NCBI GenBank assembly: GCA_044225555.1
Contig: JBGAIM010000005.1
Span: 186,001 to 250,000 of the forward strand
Direction: 5' to 3'
Origin: JADLHS01 sp044225555
Lineage (GTDB): Bacteria; Verrucomicrobiota; Verrucomicrobiia; Limisphaerales; JADLHS01
Length of the DNA stretch: 64,000 nucleotides
The position numbers and the translations under genes are program-made. The notes beneath the pieces were generated by a model, which saw only the letters and a list, made by a program, of their open reading frames with translations, was not told where the DNA came from and made no database searches. Each line of letters opens with the position of its first letter. Position 1 is the first letter of the stretch. Below, piece by piece: positions 34,711 through 42,922 of this stretch.

Positions 34711-36612
34711 TCAGGCGGTCTTCTTGGCCACGGGCAAGCCGAGGATAAAGGTGGCGCCTTTGCCCGGCCCGTCGCTTTGGACGGAGAGCTGGCCGCCCAT
34801 CTCGCGCGCCGCATTGGCAGCGCTATGCAGGCCGAAGCCGTGCCCGCCTTTCTTGGTGGTGAAACCGTGTGAGAAAATGCGCGTGAGATTCTCCGGCGCA
34901 ATGCCCACGCCGCTGTCTTTGACCGCGATGGCGACCTTGCCGTCACCTTGGTTGGTGATGCTGAGGGTCAGTTCCTTGTCGTCACGGTTGTTGTCCTCGA
35001 TGGCCTGCTTGGCGTTGCGGATGAGGTTGATGAGGATTTGCAGTGCCTTATGCTTGTCCACCGCGACGATGGGGGCCATGTCGAACTGGCGCGTTACCCG
35101 GATGCCGTGCCGGCCCAGCGCCACCTCGTTGATGCGAAGCGCATCTTCGACAAGTTCGTGCGGGGCGAGTGGCTCCACGACGCCGGAGAGTCGGGCGTAG
35201 CTTTGCTGCATCGCCACGATTTCCTTGATGTGTTCGATGTTCTTGGTCAGGCCGGCCAGCTCGCCCTGCCAGCGACGATGCTCGGCCGAGACGTGGTCGG
35301 TGACTTTAAGGAGAAAATCGGGGAGTTTCTGGCCCTGGGGATTCTGGGTGAGGAAGGTTCCCAAGTTGGGCAGGTTCTCACGAATCAGCGTGGTGGCTTT
35401 GACCAGGCTTTGCAATTTGGAGGTGGCCAATTGTTCGCGGACGAGGGTGGCGGAAACATTGACGCTGTTGAGCACATTACCCACGTTGTGAAGCACGCCG
35501 GTGGCAACCTCGGCCATGCCGGCCTGGCGTTGGGTTTCGGCGATTTGCCGGTTGAGCTCGGCCAGTTCGGATTCGGCGCGCTTGGCCTGGGTGATATCGT
35601 GAAGAAACACGCTCGCCCCGCCGTGAAAGGGGAATACGCGGGCTTGGCAGACCCGGTTCTCGCCGGCCCCGTTGAGTTTCAAATCGGGAAGCACCGTGCC
35701 GCGGCCTTCCTTCAATGCGGTCTGGATCGCGCCGGAGAGTGGCGTGGCGAGCAGATCAGGCAATGTTTCATCCAGGGGGCGGCCGATCAATTCCGCGCGG
35801 GGACGCTTCCAATTGCGCTCGGCGGCTTCATTCCATTGGAGCACGCGCATATCCGAATCCACCACGAGCAGTTCCTCGCTGATGGCTTCAAGGTCTTTTC
35901 GCAGCCGTCCTTCCGACGCGTGGGCGGCGCGGAGGAGGTCGCCCTTCTGGAGCATCTTGACGGAGATGAAGGAACAGATCAGGCACAACCCCAAGACAAA
36001 GGTCATGCGGAGCAAGGAACTGGTGAGTGTGGTTTCAAGCTGCTGGAGCAATCGGTCGGACTGGACTTTAAACTGTTGCTGAATCAAGCGCAGATCGTCG
36101 CGCACCTTGTTGAAGGCGGGGACGCCTCGGCGCAAGTCGAGTTCCACCGCGTCATCGGATCGTCCGGCCCGCATCAAGGCGATGAGTTCTTCGCGCACCC
36201 GGAGATAAACATTCCAGTCCTGCTCCAATCGAAACGCCAGTTGATCCTGGGAAAACCATTCGAGCAGCGAGCGGCAGGTTCGCAACCGGGTGCTGACGAC
36301 CCGTTCCGCCCGGCGGGAAGTGGTGATGTATTCGGCCTGCCGGTTGGTCTGTTCGCTGACCAGCGCGTAGAGCAGGGTCCAACGGGCTTCCTGCGTTTGG
36401 TATTGGAGTTCGCTGCCGAGGTCGAGGCCCAGGACGGACCGGAGGTAATCCTGCTGGGTGCGGGATTGTGTGGTGTAAAGGTTGGCCATCAGAATGGAAA
36501 CCACGCCGCCGATGGCCGCGACAATCAGCGCAAAGAAAACCGTAAACCGACTGGCCCGATTCTGATGCTCGGGGTCGGGCTTTTCGTGGTCAACGGGCTT
36601 GGCGGGCTTCAT
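34711..36612 (-). CDS. Membrane sensor histidine kinase with HNxGN-type H-box
   Basis: A 633-residue kinase. Membrane helices lie at about 25-45 (FFALIVAAIGGVVSILMANL) and about 190-212 (MTFVLGLCLICSFISV), flanking a helical periplasmic domain of about 145 residues (four-helix-bundle-like; LRLIQQQFKVQSDRLLQQL). Then come a PAS domain (about 225-345; SEELLVVDSDMRVLQWNEA) and a kinase core whose H-box reads EVATGVLHNVGNVLNSV. That differs from the common HDxxxPL pattern and matches a subgroup of PAS kinases. The HATPase has LIRNAKQAIED, KDSGVGI and GGHGFGLHSAAN. ATG 36612 was chosen over GTG 36657. It heads a two-gene operon with a hybrid kinase. Confidence 0.92.
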   Translation of the reverse strand: MKPAKPVDHEKPDPEHQNRASRFTVFFALIVAAIGGVVSILMANLYTTQSRTQQDYLRSVLGLDLGSELQYQTQEARWTLLYALVSEQTNRQAEYITTSRRAERVVSTRLRTCRSLLEWFSQDQLAFRLEQDWNVYLRVREELIALMRAGRSDDAVELDLRRGVPAFNKVRDDLRLIQQQFKVQSDRLLQQLETTLTSSLLRMTFVLGLCLICSFISVKMLQKGDLLRAAHASEGRLRKDLEAISEELLVVDSDMRVLQWNEAAERNWKRPRAELIGRPLDETLPDLLATPLSGAIQTALKEGRGTVLPDLKLNGAGENRVCQARVFPFHGGASVFLHDITQAKRAESELAELNRQIAETQRQAGMAEVATGVLHNVGNVLNSVNVSATLVREQLATSKLQSLVKATTLIRENLPNLGTFLTQNPQGQKLPDFLLKVTDHVSAEHRRWQGELAGLTKNIEHIKEIVAMQQSYARLSGVVEPLAPHELVEDALRINEVALGRHGIRVTRQFDMAPIVAVDKHKALQILINLIRNAKQAIEDNNRDDKELTLSITNQGDGKVAIAVKDSGVGIAPENLTRIFSHGFTTKKGGHGFGLHSAANAAREMGGQLSVQSDGPGKGATFILGLPVAKKTA

Positions 36613-36657
36613 ACTCCGTCCCCCCTCGGACGTAGAATGCCTGGCTTGAGTCGCCAC

Positions 36658-37002
36658 TGCTCCGCGCCGGGGGTAGGCATGACAGCGTTAAAAGGGAGAC
36701 TTTGTTCCCTATCACAACGAATCGGCAGGTTCGTCATTCTAAGTCTTCGTTTGTTAACCGGCGGTGATTTACACCCAGATTAAACCCGGAACGAAATGGG
36801 TTGTGACTTAGGGTCAAGCATTTCGGATGCCCCAAGCGTTGATGCGCCGGGGCTTCCAAAGCGCTGGTGGATTGCTGGCTGCGGTGTCCCGAATCCAGAC
36901 TGTCGGGACGAGCCGGCGGACGGAGCGTTGCTGGGGGGAGATTCTTTAGGCTCGCGTTCCCCATCTGCCCAATTAACCTCAACTGCGGTAAAGGGATAAT
37001 TT
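36658..37002. other. Intergenic region, no gene recognised
   Basis: A 345-bp divergent gap between a kinase and the 6-phosphogluconate dehydrogenase gene. It holds a small inverted repeat (GTCCCGA ... TCGGGAC near 36890-36912) and, at its right end, a plausible ribosome-binding site AAAGGGA seven bases before the ATG at 37003. No promoter boxes are clear. The short frames here show no coding character. Confidence 0.5.
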
Positions 37003-38475
37003 ATGGAACCAAAAGGCGATATCGCTCTCATCGGCCTGGCCGTTATGGGCCAGAACCTCATTCTCAACATGAACGACCACGGCTTCACCGTCGTGGCCTA
37101 CAACCGCACCGTCGAGAAAGTAGACCACTTTCTGGCCAACGAGGCCAAGGGCACGAAAGTCCTCGGCGCGCACTCCATCGAGGAAATGGTCGCCCAACTC
37201 AAGCGCCCGCGCCGCGTCATGATGCTCGTCAAGGCGGGCAAACCGGTGGACGAATTCATCGAACAACTCCTCCCCCACCTCGCGCCTGGCGACATCATCA
37301 TTGACGGTGGCAACTCGCTCTTCGAGGACACCAACCGCCGCACGAAGTATTGCGAGAGCAAGGGCCTGCTGTATATCGGCACGGGGGTGAGCGGCGGCGA
37401 GGAGGGCGCGCGCCGTGGCCCCAGCATCATGCCCGGCGGTTCGCCGGCGGCCTGGCCACACGTGAAAGATATTTTCCAAGGCGTCTCGGCCAAGGTTGAA
37501 GGCGGCACGCCGTGTTGCGACTGGGTCGGCGAGAACGGCGCAGGCCATTATGTGAAAATGGTCCACAACGGCATCGAGTACGGCGACATGCAGTTGATCT
37601 GCGAAGCCTACAACATCATGAAGAGCGGCCTGGGCCTGAGCGCGGACGAGATGCACACGGTCTTCGCGGAATGGAACCAAGGCGAACTGGACAGCTATCT
37701 CATCGAAATCAGCCGCGACATCCTGGCCAAGAAGGATGACGACGGCTCGCCGCTCGTGGACAAGATTCTCGACACCGCCGGCCAGAAGGGCACCGGCAAA
37801 TGGACCGTCATCAATTCACAAGACCTCGGCATCCCGATCACGCTGATGGCGGAGGCGGTTTACTCCCGGTGCGTCTCCGCGCTGAAAGAGGAACGCGTCA
37901 AGGCCGCGCGCAAATTGAAGGGTCCGCGCCCGGTGCTGTCCAGCATCGCGGCGAACGCTGAGAAAAAGAAAGCGTTCATCGAAGACATCAAGAGCGCTCT
38001 CTACGCCTCAAAGATCGTCAGCTATGCGCAGGGTTACATGCTGATGCGTGCGGCGGCCAAGGAATACGGTTGGAATTTGAACTACGGTGGGATTGCGCTC
38101 ATGTGGCGGGGCGGCTGCATCATCCGCTCCCGTTTCCTCGGCAAGATCAAGGAAGCCTATGACAATAATCCCAAGCTGATGAACCTGATGCTCGACGACT
38201 ACTTCCGCGGCGAAATCAAGAAGGCGCAAAAGGGCTGGCGGAATATCGTGGCCACGGCAGCGAAGAAAGGCATTCCGGTGCCCGCGTTCAGCACTGCGCT
38301 GGCATTTTACGACCAGTATCGCAGTGCGGTGTTGCCCGCAAACCTGCTGCAGGCCCAGCGTGATTACTTCGGTGCGCACACGTACGAGCGCGTGGACAAA
38401 CCGCGCGGCGAATTCTTCCACACCAACTGGACGGGTCGCGGCGGCACTACGAGCAGCAGCACCTATAACGTTTGA
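37003..38475 (+). CDS. gnd: 6-phosphogluconate dehydrogenase, decarboxylating
   Basis: A 490-residue cytosolic enzyme of the oxidative pentose phosphate pathway: 6-phosphogluconate + NADP+ to ribulose 5-phosphate + CO2 + NADPH. The Rossmann motif is GLAVMGQNLILNMNDHGF with NRT for the NADP phosphate. Other signatures are GTGVSGGEEGARRGPSIMPGG, KMVHNGIEYGDMQ (catalytic Lys/Asn region), ILDTAGQKGTGKWT and SALYASKIVSYAQG. The length and the C-terminal tail (THTYERVDKPRGEFFHTNW) fit the long homodimeric form. It is a single-gene unit ending at a strong terminator. Confidence 0.98.
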   Translation: MEPKGDIALIGLAVMGQNLILNMNDHGFTVVAYNRTVEKVDHFLANEAKGTKVLGAHSIEEMVAQLKRPRRVMMLVKAGKPVDEFIEQLLPHLAPGDIIIDGGNSLFEDTNRRTKYCESKGLLYIGTGVSGGEEGARRGPSIMPGGSPAAWPHVKDIFQGVSAKVEGGTPCCDWVGENGAGHYVKMVHNGIEYGDMQLICEAYNIMKSGLGLSADEMHTVFAEWNQGELDSYLIEISRDILAKKDDDGSPLVDKILDTAGQKGTGKWTVINSQDLGIPITLMAEAVYSRCVSALKEERVKAARKLKGPRPVLSSIAANAEKKKAFIEDIKSALYASKIVSYAQGYMLMRAAAKEYGWNLNYGGIALMWRGGCIIRSRFLGKIKEAYDNNPKLMNLMLDDYFRGEIKKAQKGWRNIVATAAKKGIPVPAFSTALAFYDQYRSAVLPANLLQAQRDYFGAHTYERVDKPRGEFFHTNWTGRGGTTSSSTYNV

Positions 38476-38509
38476 AGTTGGACCGAGGTCGGGGAAAATC
38501 AGAATTCCC

Positions 38510-38535
38510 AGCGCGGGTTTCAACCCGCGCTTTTT
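38510..38535 (+). terminator. Rho-independent terminator after gnd
   Basis: The arms 38510-38519 (AGCGCGGGTT) and 38522-38531 (AACCCGCGCT) are perfectly complementary and followed by a T-run. They lie 35 bp past the gnd stop. The remaining gap to 38783 shows no gene. Confidence 0.93.
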
Positions 38536-38782
38536 GGTCACGAGACCCGGCGATCCGGTATTCCTTTCCTTAAATCGTGATATTCCTCAAACGCATACAT
38601 TATGGCAAAATATGCGTGGTGGTGACGCTTGCCTTTCCCCAGCGCCGCACCTAGCGTTTCCCTGCGCTTGTGATTGACGGATTCTCGCGCCGATGCAGCC
38701 GGGCTGCACGGGCGTGGCGACTCCCGATGTTCCGGTCGCATGGTCTATTCTCCATGAGGGAATCATTGTTGGTCAGATCATC

Positions 38783-40207
38783 ATGTCACATCCATTGATC
38801 ATTCAGGGCGGGATGGGCGCGGGCGTCTCGGATTGGCGGCTCGCGCGCGCGGTTTCAACCGCCGGTCAGCTTGGCGTGGTGTCTGGCACCGCGCTGGCCT
38901 GCATTCTCGTGCGGCGGTTGCAGGTCGGCGACCTGGACGGCCAGATGCGCCGCGGGCTGGAGAACTTTCCCCTGCCCGGCGTTGCCGCGCGCATCCTGGC
39001 GGACTACTACATTCCCGGTGGCAAGCCGGCGGATGCGCCGTTCAAGTTGCCCCCCTTGCCAAGCGTCCAACCCAGCGCGGACTTTGTGGCGCTGACCGTG
39101 GCGGCCAATTTCGTGGAAGTTTTTCTGGCCAAAGAAGGTCACGGCGGATTGGTAGGCATCAACTTTCTGGAGAAAATCCAATTCCCCACGCTGCCGTCGC
39201 TTTTTGGCGCGATGCTGGCCGGTGTGGATTACGTGTTGATGGGTGCGGGGATTCCGCGGTCCATCCCGGGCGTGCTCGATCGCCTGGCGAAAGGTGAACC
39301 CGTCGAGTTGAAGATTGACGTGGAAGGCGCGCTGCCCGGCGAGGAATTCTCGTCCCGGTTTGATCCCGCTGCTTTCATGGGGCGCGTGCCACCGGTGCTG
39401 AAGCGCCCATGCTTTTTTGGCATCGTCGCTTCGGCCACGCTGGCGATGACCCTGGCGCGCAAGTCCAACGGCAAAGTGGATGGCTTTGTCGTCGAAGGTG
39501 AAACTGCGGGTGGTCACAACGCGCCCCCGCGTGGCCCCATGCAACTCAGTGCCACCGGCGAGCCAGTTTATGGTCCGCGTGACGTTCCTGACTTGGAGAA
39601 GATACGTGACCTCGGCCTGCCGTTTTGGCTGGCTGGCTCGTACGGTCATGCGGAAAAACTCGCCGAAGCCGTGCGCCTCGGGGCCGCTGGAGTTCAGGTC
39701 GGTACCGCTTTCGCGTTTTGTGAGGAATCCGGCATTCGACCTGATCTGAAACGGCAAGCCATCCAACTCAGTCGTGAGGGCAAGGCCCGCGTGTTCACCG
39801 ATCCGCTGGCGTCGCCGACCGGTTTTCCGTTCAAGGTGGTGCAGATGGCGGGCACGTTGTCCGACCCATCGGTGAATCCGCCGCGCAACCGCCTGTGTGA
39901 CCTTGGTTATCTCCGGCAGGCCTATCGCAAGGACGACGGAACCCTCGGTTATCGTTGCCCCGCCGAGCCAGCGGAGGATTTTGTCCGCAAAGGTGGTTTG
40001 GCGGAAGAAACCGGAGGTCGCCAATGCGTGTGCAACGGATTAGTGTCCACGATTGGTCTGGCGCAGGTACGTCCGGATCACACCACAGATCTGCCCCTGA
40101 TCACCGCCGGCAATGACGTGGCGTACGTCGCCCGTTATCTCCAACCCGGTCGCGATTCCTACTCGGCTGCTGAAGTAATTCAACAATTGCTCGGCAAGGC
40201 TGGCTGA
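38783..40207 (+). CDS. Nitronate monooxygenase / 2-nitropropane dioxygenase family
   Basis: A 474-residue FMN-binding TIM-barrel protein. Key text: LIIQGGMGAGVSDWRLARAV at the flavin-binding start, GVVSGTALACI, VEGETAGGHNAPPRG with the conserved active-site His, and LAGSYGHAEKLAEAVRLGAAGVQVGTAFAFCEESG for FMN phosphate binding. The family covers nitronate monooxygenases and FabK-like enoyl reductases. The long C-terminus with CDLGYLRQAY and a Cys-rich segment (YRCPAEPAEDFVRKG ... RQCVCNGL) is a known larger subfamily whose substrate is uncertain. The start ATG at 38783 matches the family. It is monocistronic. Confidence 0.9.
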   Translation: MSHPLIIQGGMGAGVSDWRLARAVSTAGQLGVVSGTALACILVRRLQVGDLDGQMRRGLENFPLPGVAARILADYYIPGGKPADAPFKLPPLPSVQPSADFVALTVAANFVEVFLAKEGHGGLVGINFLEKIQFPTLPSLFGAMLAGVDYVLMGAGIPRSIPGVLDRLAKGEPVELKIDVEGALPGEEFSSRFDPAAFMGRVPPVLKRPCFFGIVASATLAMTLARKSNGKVDGFVVEGETAGGHNAPPRGPMQLSATGEPVYGPRDVPDLEKIRDLGLPFWLAGSYGHAEKLAEAVRLGAAGVQVGTAFAFCEESGIRPDLKRQAIQLSREGKARVFTDPLASPTGFPFKVVQMAGTLSDPSVNPPRNRLCDLGYLRQAYRKDDGTLGYRCPAEPAEDFVRKGGLAEETGGRQCVCNGLVSTIGLAQVRPDHTTDLPLITAGNDVAYVARYLQPGRDSYSAAEVIQQLLGKAG

Positions 40208-40285
40208 ACGCGCGCGCCTTTTTGAGTTTATCGCAATTCCAGATGCGCCGGCATGCCATCTGGCCGTGGTAGCTTCCCCAGCGCG

Positions 40286-40765
40286 CTAGCGGTTTTCCCG
40301 CTGCATCAAGATCAAGTCGCGGATTCCGTGCGGATTGGGAATGCCTTCCATCTGTTCCGAAGCATCCACCGTGGCCGCGGTGGAAATGGTCAGATCCCCA
40401 ATCCCAACCACGCGCGCCAGGAAGCCTTGGTCTATGTCAATGGACCGGATGTCGCGGGCGAGGAATTCCCGGAAGCATTTGGAGAACATCCCGCGTTCCA
40501 GCGTCAGACGCCCGGGATAGATTCGCAGAACGACCGAGGCGCGTCGCCACCAGGCAATCAAAGGAGGAACAATCAACCAGAAGAAAAACAAGTGCCAGAA
40601 AAAGTGCCACCACGACTGGCGGACTTCCGCCAGCAATTCAGTCGAGGGCGCGGTCGGCGTCGTTGCAGTTGCCTGCCGGGCGGCCATGGGATAACCACAC
40701 GCGGGGCAGGTGGGCGCCGCGCTGGAAATCATCCGGCCGCATTCGGGACACGCAGTCAAAGCCAT
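40286..40765 (-). CDS. Zinc-ribbon and bacterial PH domain membrane protein
   Basis: A 159-residue protein. A zinc ribbon at the N-terminus (CPECGRMISSAAPTCPACGYP; two CxxC pairs, residues 6-27) is followed by a linker, a hydrophobic membrane segment (WHFFWHLFFFWLIVPPLIAWW, about 55-75) and a bPH2-type domain (LRIYPGRLTLERGMF ... REFLARDIRSIDIDQ ... GDLTISTAATVDASEQMEGIPNP). The DLTISTAA/EQMEGIPNP ending is typical of YdbS-like PH proteins. The role is unknown, probably membrane-associated. The start was chosen at the ATG just before LTACPECG. Confidence 0.85.
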   Translation of the reverse strand: MALTACPECGRMISSAAPTCPACGYPMAARQATATTPTAPSTELLAEVRQSWWHFFWHLFFFWLIVPPLIAWWRRASVVLRIYPGRLTLERGMFSKCFREFLARDIRSIDIDQGFLARVVGIGDLTISTAATVDASEQMEGIPNPHGIRDLILMQRENR

Positions 40766-40966
40766 GATAGCAACAGGCCAATCGTGGAGAATGCGACCGG
40801 ACCCTGTCAATCGCGCAAGAGAGCTTGCAAAGCCCGGGCGCTTCAACGACAACTGGGGCAGGAACCTCGCACCCGGAAGCGGCGGGCATTTTTGGAGGCA
40901 AATGCCGATGCCCGGCCTGCCCGAGCGACGGGGAGTCCGTGCCAACAACGAAAGGAAACTGACTTT

Positions 40967-41383
40967 ATGAAATCACAACGAGTGGATACCTGGGCGGCAT
41001 CAATTCCGGATCGATCTGGCGCGCTGGCGGCCAAACTCCGGGCGTTGGCTGAGGGCAGCGTCAATCTGGAACTCGTCATTGCGCGCCGCCTGGGCGACGA
41101 GACCGGCAAGGGGGTCATGTTCGTCACTCCGATCAAGGGTGCGAAACAAACCGGCGCGGCGGGCGCGGCGGGTTTTACCAAGACGACCAGCCTCCACACT
41201 TTGCGCATTGAGGGCCCGGACAAGATCGGCCAAGCGTCGCGCGTGGCCACTGCGCTGGCTGAGCACGGACTCAATCTCCGGGGTTTCTCCGCCGCGGCGC
41301 TCGGCAAGAAATTCATCTGCTACGTCGCTTTTGATACGGAGGCCGATGTGGTCAAAGCCGCCCGGTTCGTGCGGAGTCTCTGA
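40967..41383 (+). CDS. ACT-domain protein
   Basis: A 138-residue protein with two ACT-like halves. The first (about 4-70; DTWAASIPDRSGALAAKLRAL, NLELVIARRL) begins with the usual DRPGxL-type loop as DRSGAL. The second (about 74-138; HTLRIEGPDKIGQASRVATAL, GLNLRGFSAAALGKKFICYVAFDT) has the GPDKxG variant. Tandem ACT proteins bind amino acids or act as regulators; the ligand is unknown. It has a good ribosome site (AAAGGA, 8 bases upstream) and stands alone between divergent/convergent neighbours. Confidence 0.82.
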   Translation: MKSQRVDTWAASIPDRSGALAAKLRALAEGSVNLELVIARRLGDETGKGVMFVTPIKGAKQTGAAGAAGFTKTTSLHTLRIEGPDKIGQASRVATALAEHGLNLRGFSAAALGKKFICYVAFDTEADVVKAARFVRSL

Positions 41384-41410
41384 GCCGCCCCGGTCTGGAC
41401 GGTCGGATAC

Positions 41411-42226
41411 TTAACCAGCCAGCACCTGGAGCAGGCGTTCGAGAAAGGCCAGCTCGTTTTCCTTGGCGCTGCGTCGTGCGTTGTCCTGCCGGCGCTGGTC
41501 GCGTCCGCCGCCGTGCAACTCTTCCACACGTTCATTGAAGAAGGGTTTCACACCTGCGCCTTCGTTGATTTCCTGGCGAAGCACCTGTTGCCAGTGCGGA
41601 ATGCGTGCGATTAAATCCGCCTGGTCGGTGGGCTCGTAGGTTTCCATCAACTTCAAGAGCGCAACCGTGTCATTGCTCCTGTGGCTTTCCGTTCCCGAGG
41701 CGTGGCGAAGGTAGCGAACCAGGATTTCGCAACGTGAATCACGTTCCCAAATCGCGCGCCGGGCGATGGCCTTGAGCAAGGGCCGGTCGGTAACGGACGG
41801 ATATTGACTGAGGAGCTTGAAGAGCGGTTCGGGAATGCTGGCGTTGAGCCGCAGGCGATGCACAAATCGTTCGATAGTTACCGCGCGCAAAGGAATAAGA
41901 TGCATCTGGCGGTCTTCGGTGATGAGTTGGGCGCGGGTAGGCCGTTCGACCAGTTGAGCGATCAGCTCAAGCTGCTGGTTTGCTGAAACTAAATCGCGCC
42001 CGAGCAACTCGGCAAAGACGGCCTGGTCTTTCAGCGTGGGCGTGAACAGTGGCGAAAGGATGAGATCAATCTCGTAGTCCTCCAGCTTTGGCAGTTCGTT
42101 GACGAGAAACAAACCGACGGCATCGCGCGAGAGACCATACGTGCCCGCGACATGATTGACCACTTGCGCCGAGACATCTCGGGGACGTTCCAGTTCGGCG
42201 ACGAGGCTTGCGAGGAGTTGCGACAT
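41411..42226 (-). CDS. Unrecognised alpha-helical protein
   Basis: A 271-residue soluble protein with no signal or membrane segment. It is rich in helices: SQLLASLVAELERPRDVSAQVVNHV, LFLVNELPKLEDYEIDLILSPLF, LISANQQLELIAQLVERPTRAQL-like text and RRAIWERDSRCEILVRYLRH. It ends with a basic, repetitive tail (LHGGGRDQRRQDNARRS). The pattern of paired helices is HEAT-like, but no family was recognised. The start at 42226 leaves a short plausible N-terminus; an in-frame start at 42268 exists. It is convergent with the ACT gene, 27 bp away. Confidence 0.65.
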   Translation of the reverse strand: MSQLLASLVAELERPRDVSAQVVNHVAGTYGLSRDAVGLFLVNELPKLEDYEIDLILSPLFTPTLKDQAVFAELLGRDLVSANQQLELIAQLVERPTRAQLITEDRQMHLIPLRAVTIERFVHRLRLNASIPEPLFKLLSQYPSVTDRPLLKAIARRAIWERDSRCEILVRYLRHASGTESHRSNDTVALLKLMETYEPTDQADLIARIPHWQQVLRQEINEGAGVKPFFNERVEELHGGGRDQRRQDNARRSAKENELAFLERLLQVLAG

Positions 42227-42640
42227 GAGCGCAATGTTGACTACTCCCGCGTCCTCGCCAAGACGCAAGTGGGCCGCGTGTTTTTTTGGGCGGCGCTTCC
42301 TTCAGATTGTTGCTGGATGGAATCGCGTGATTTGCCTGATTTATCAGAGTGATTAGCGTGCTTTCACGGGCGGGCCTTTGTGGGAAATTTTTTCCGATTT
42401 AGGCGTTGACGCTTTTGCCAAACGGCGTTAGAGCGGGACTAACCACTACTCACACTCACTTCGGCAAGGTCGTCCGGGCGCTGAAACCTATGAAACCGAG
42501 CCTGCCAGCGAATTCTCGCGAGTTTGTTCCAGGAGTGCATGCCGGCCTTGTGTTCCTGTCTTGCATCTGCCGTTTGGGAAGAGTCGGGCTTCCTTCCATT
42601 GGCAATGGAGTGGCGACGAAATCCAAACATCGGCAGCTTG

Positions 42641-42748
42641 CTGAACTGGAGCAACGCGACGCAAACGATTCAGGACGATGGTGCGACCCGAACGCTTATC
42701 GTCAATCTGCGCACCGGCAACTGCTTCAATCGCCCGCAGGATCCGTAA
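42641..42748 (+). pseudogene. Possible remnant of a secreted-protein C-terminus
   Basis: The frame ending at TAA 42746-42748 reads WSNATQTIQDDGATRTLIVN ... TGNCFNRPQDP. It resembles the closing beta-strand text (QDDGxTRTxxVxPxTGNRFYRL) of many verrucomicrobial secreted proteins. Nothing in the same frame upstream looks like the body of such a protein. I read it as a decayed 3' fragment in the roughly 650-bp gap between 42226 and 42923; the rest of that gap has no recognisable gene. About 42825-42850 contains GTTGGATGTTGG-like slippage-type repeats. Confidence 0.35.
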
Positions 42749-42922
42749 AATGAATTTCCATTCTTATCCACGAATGAACCCGGAATCTCAGGCGGCGGCT
42801 TGCCTTCGCATTGGGTGTCCAAAGTTGGATGTTGGTTGCTCGATGTTTTCCATGGCGCTCACCCATCGCCTTCTCATACGCAGTCGTGACCCACCAGCCT
42901 GTCAGTCCGCCAGACCAATACT

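Noticed and set aside
34948..36783. Long plus-strand open frame, 611 codons
   Set aside because: It mirrors the HATPase/PAS region of the kinase on the minus strand; composition is that of a reverse-complement shadow.
38855..40024. Minus-strand open frame, 389 codons
   Set aside because: It is antisense to the nitronate monooxygenase gene with clear FMN motifs.
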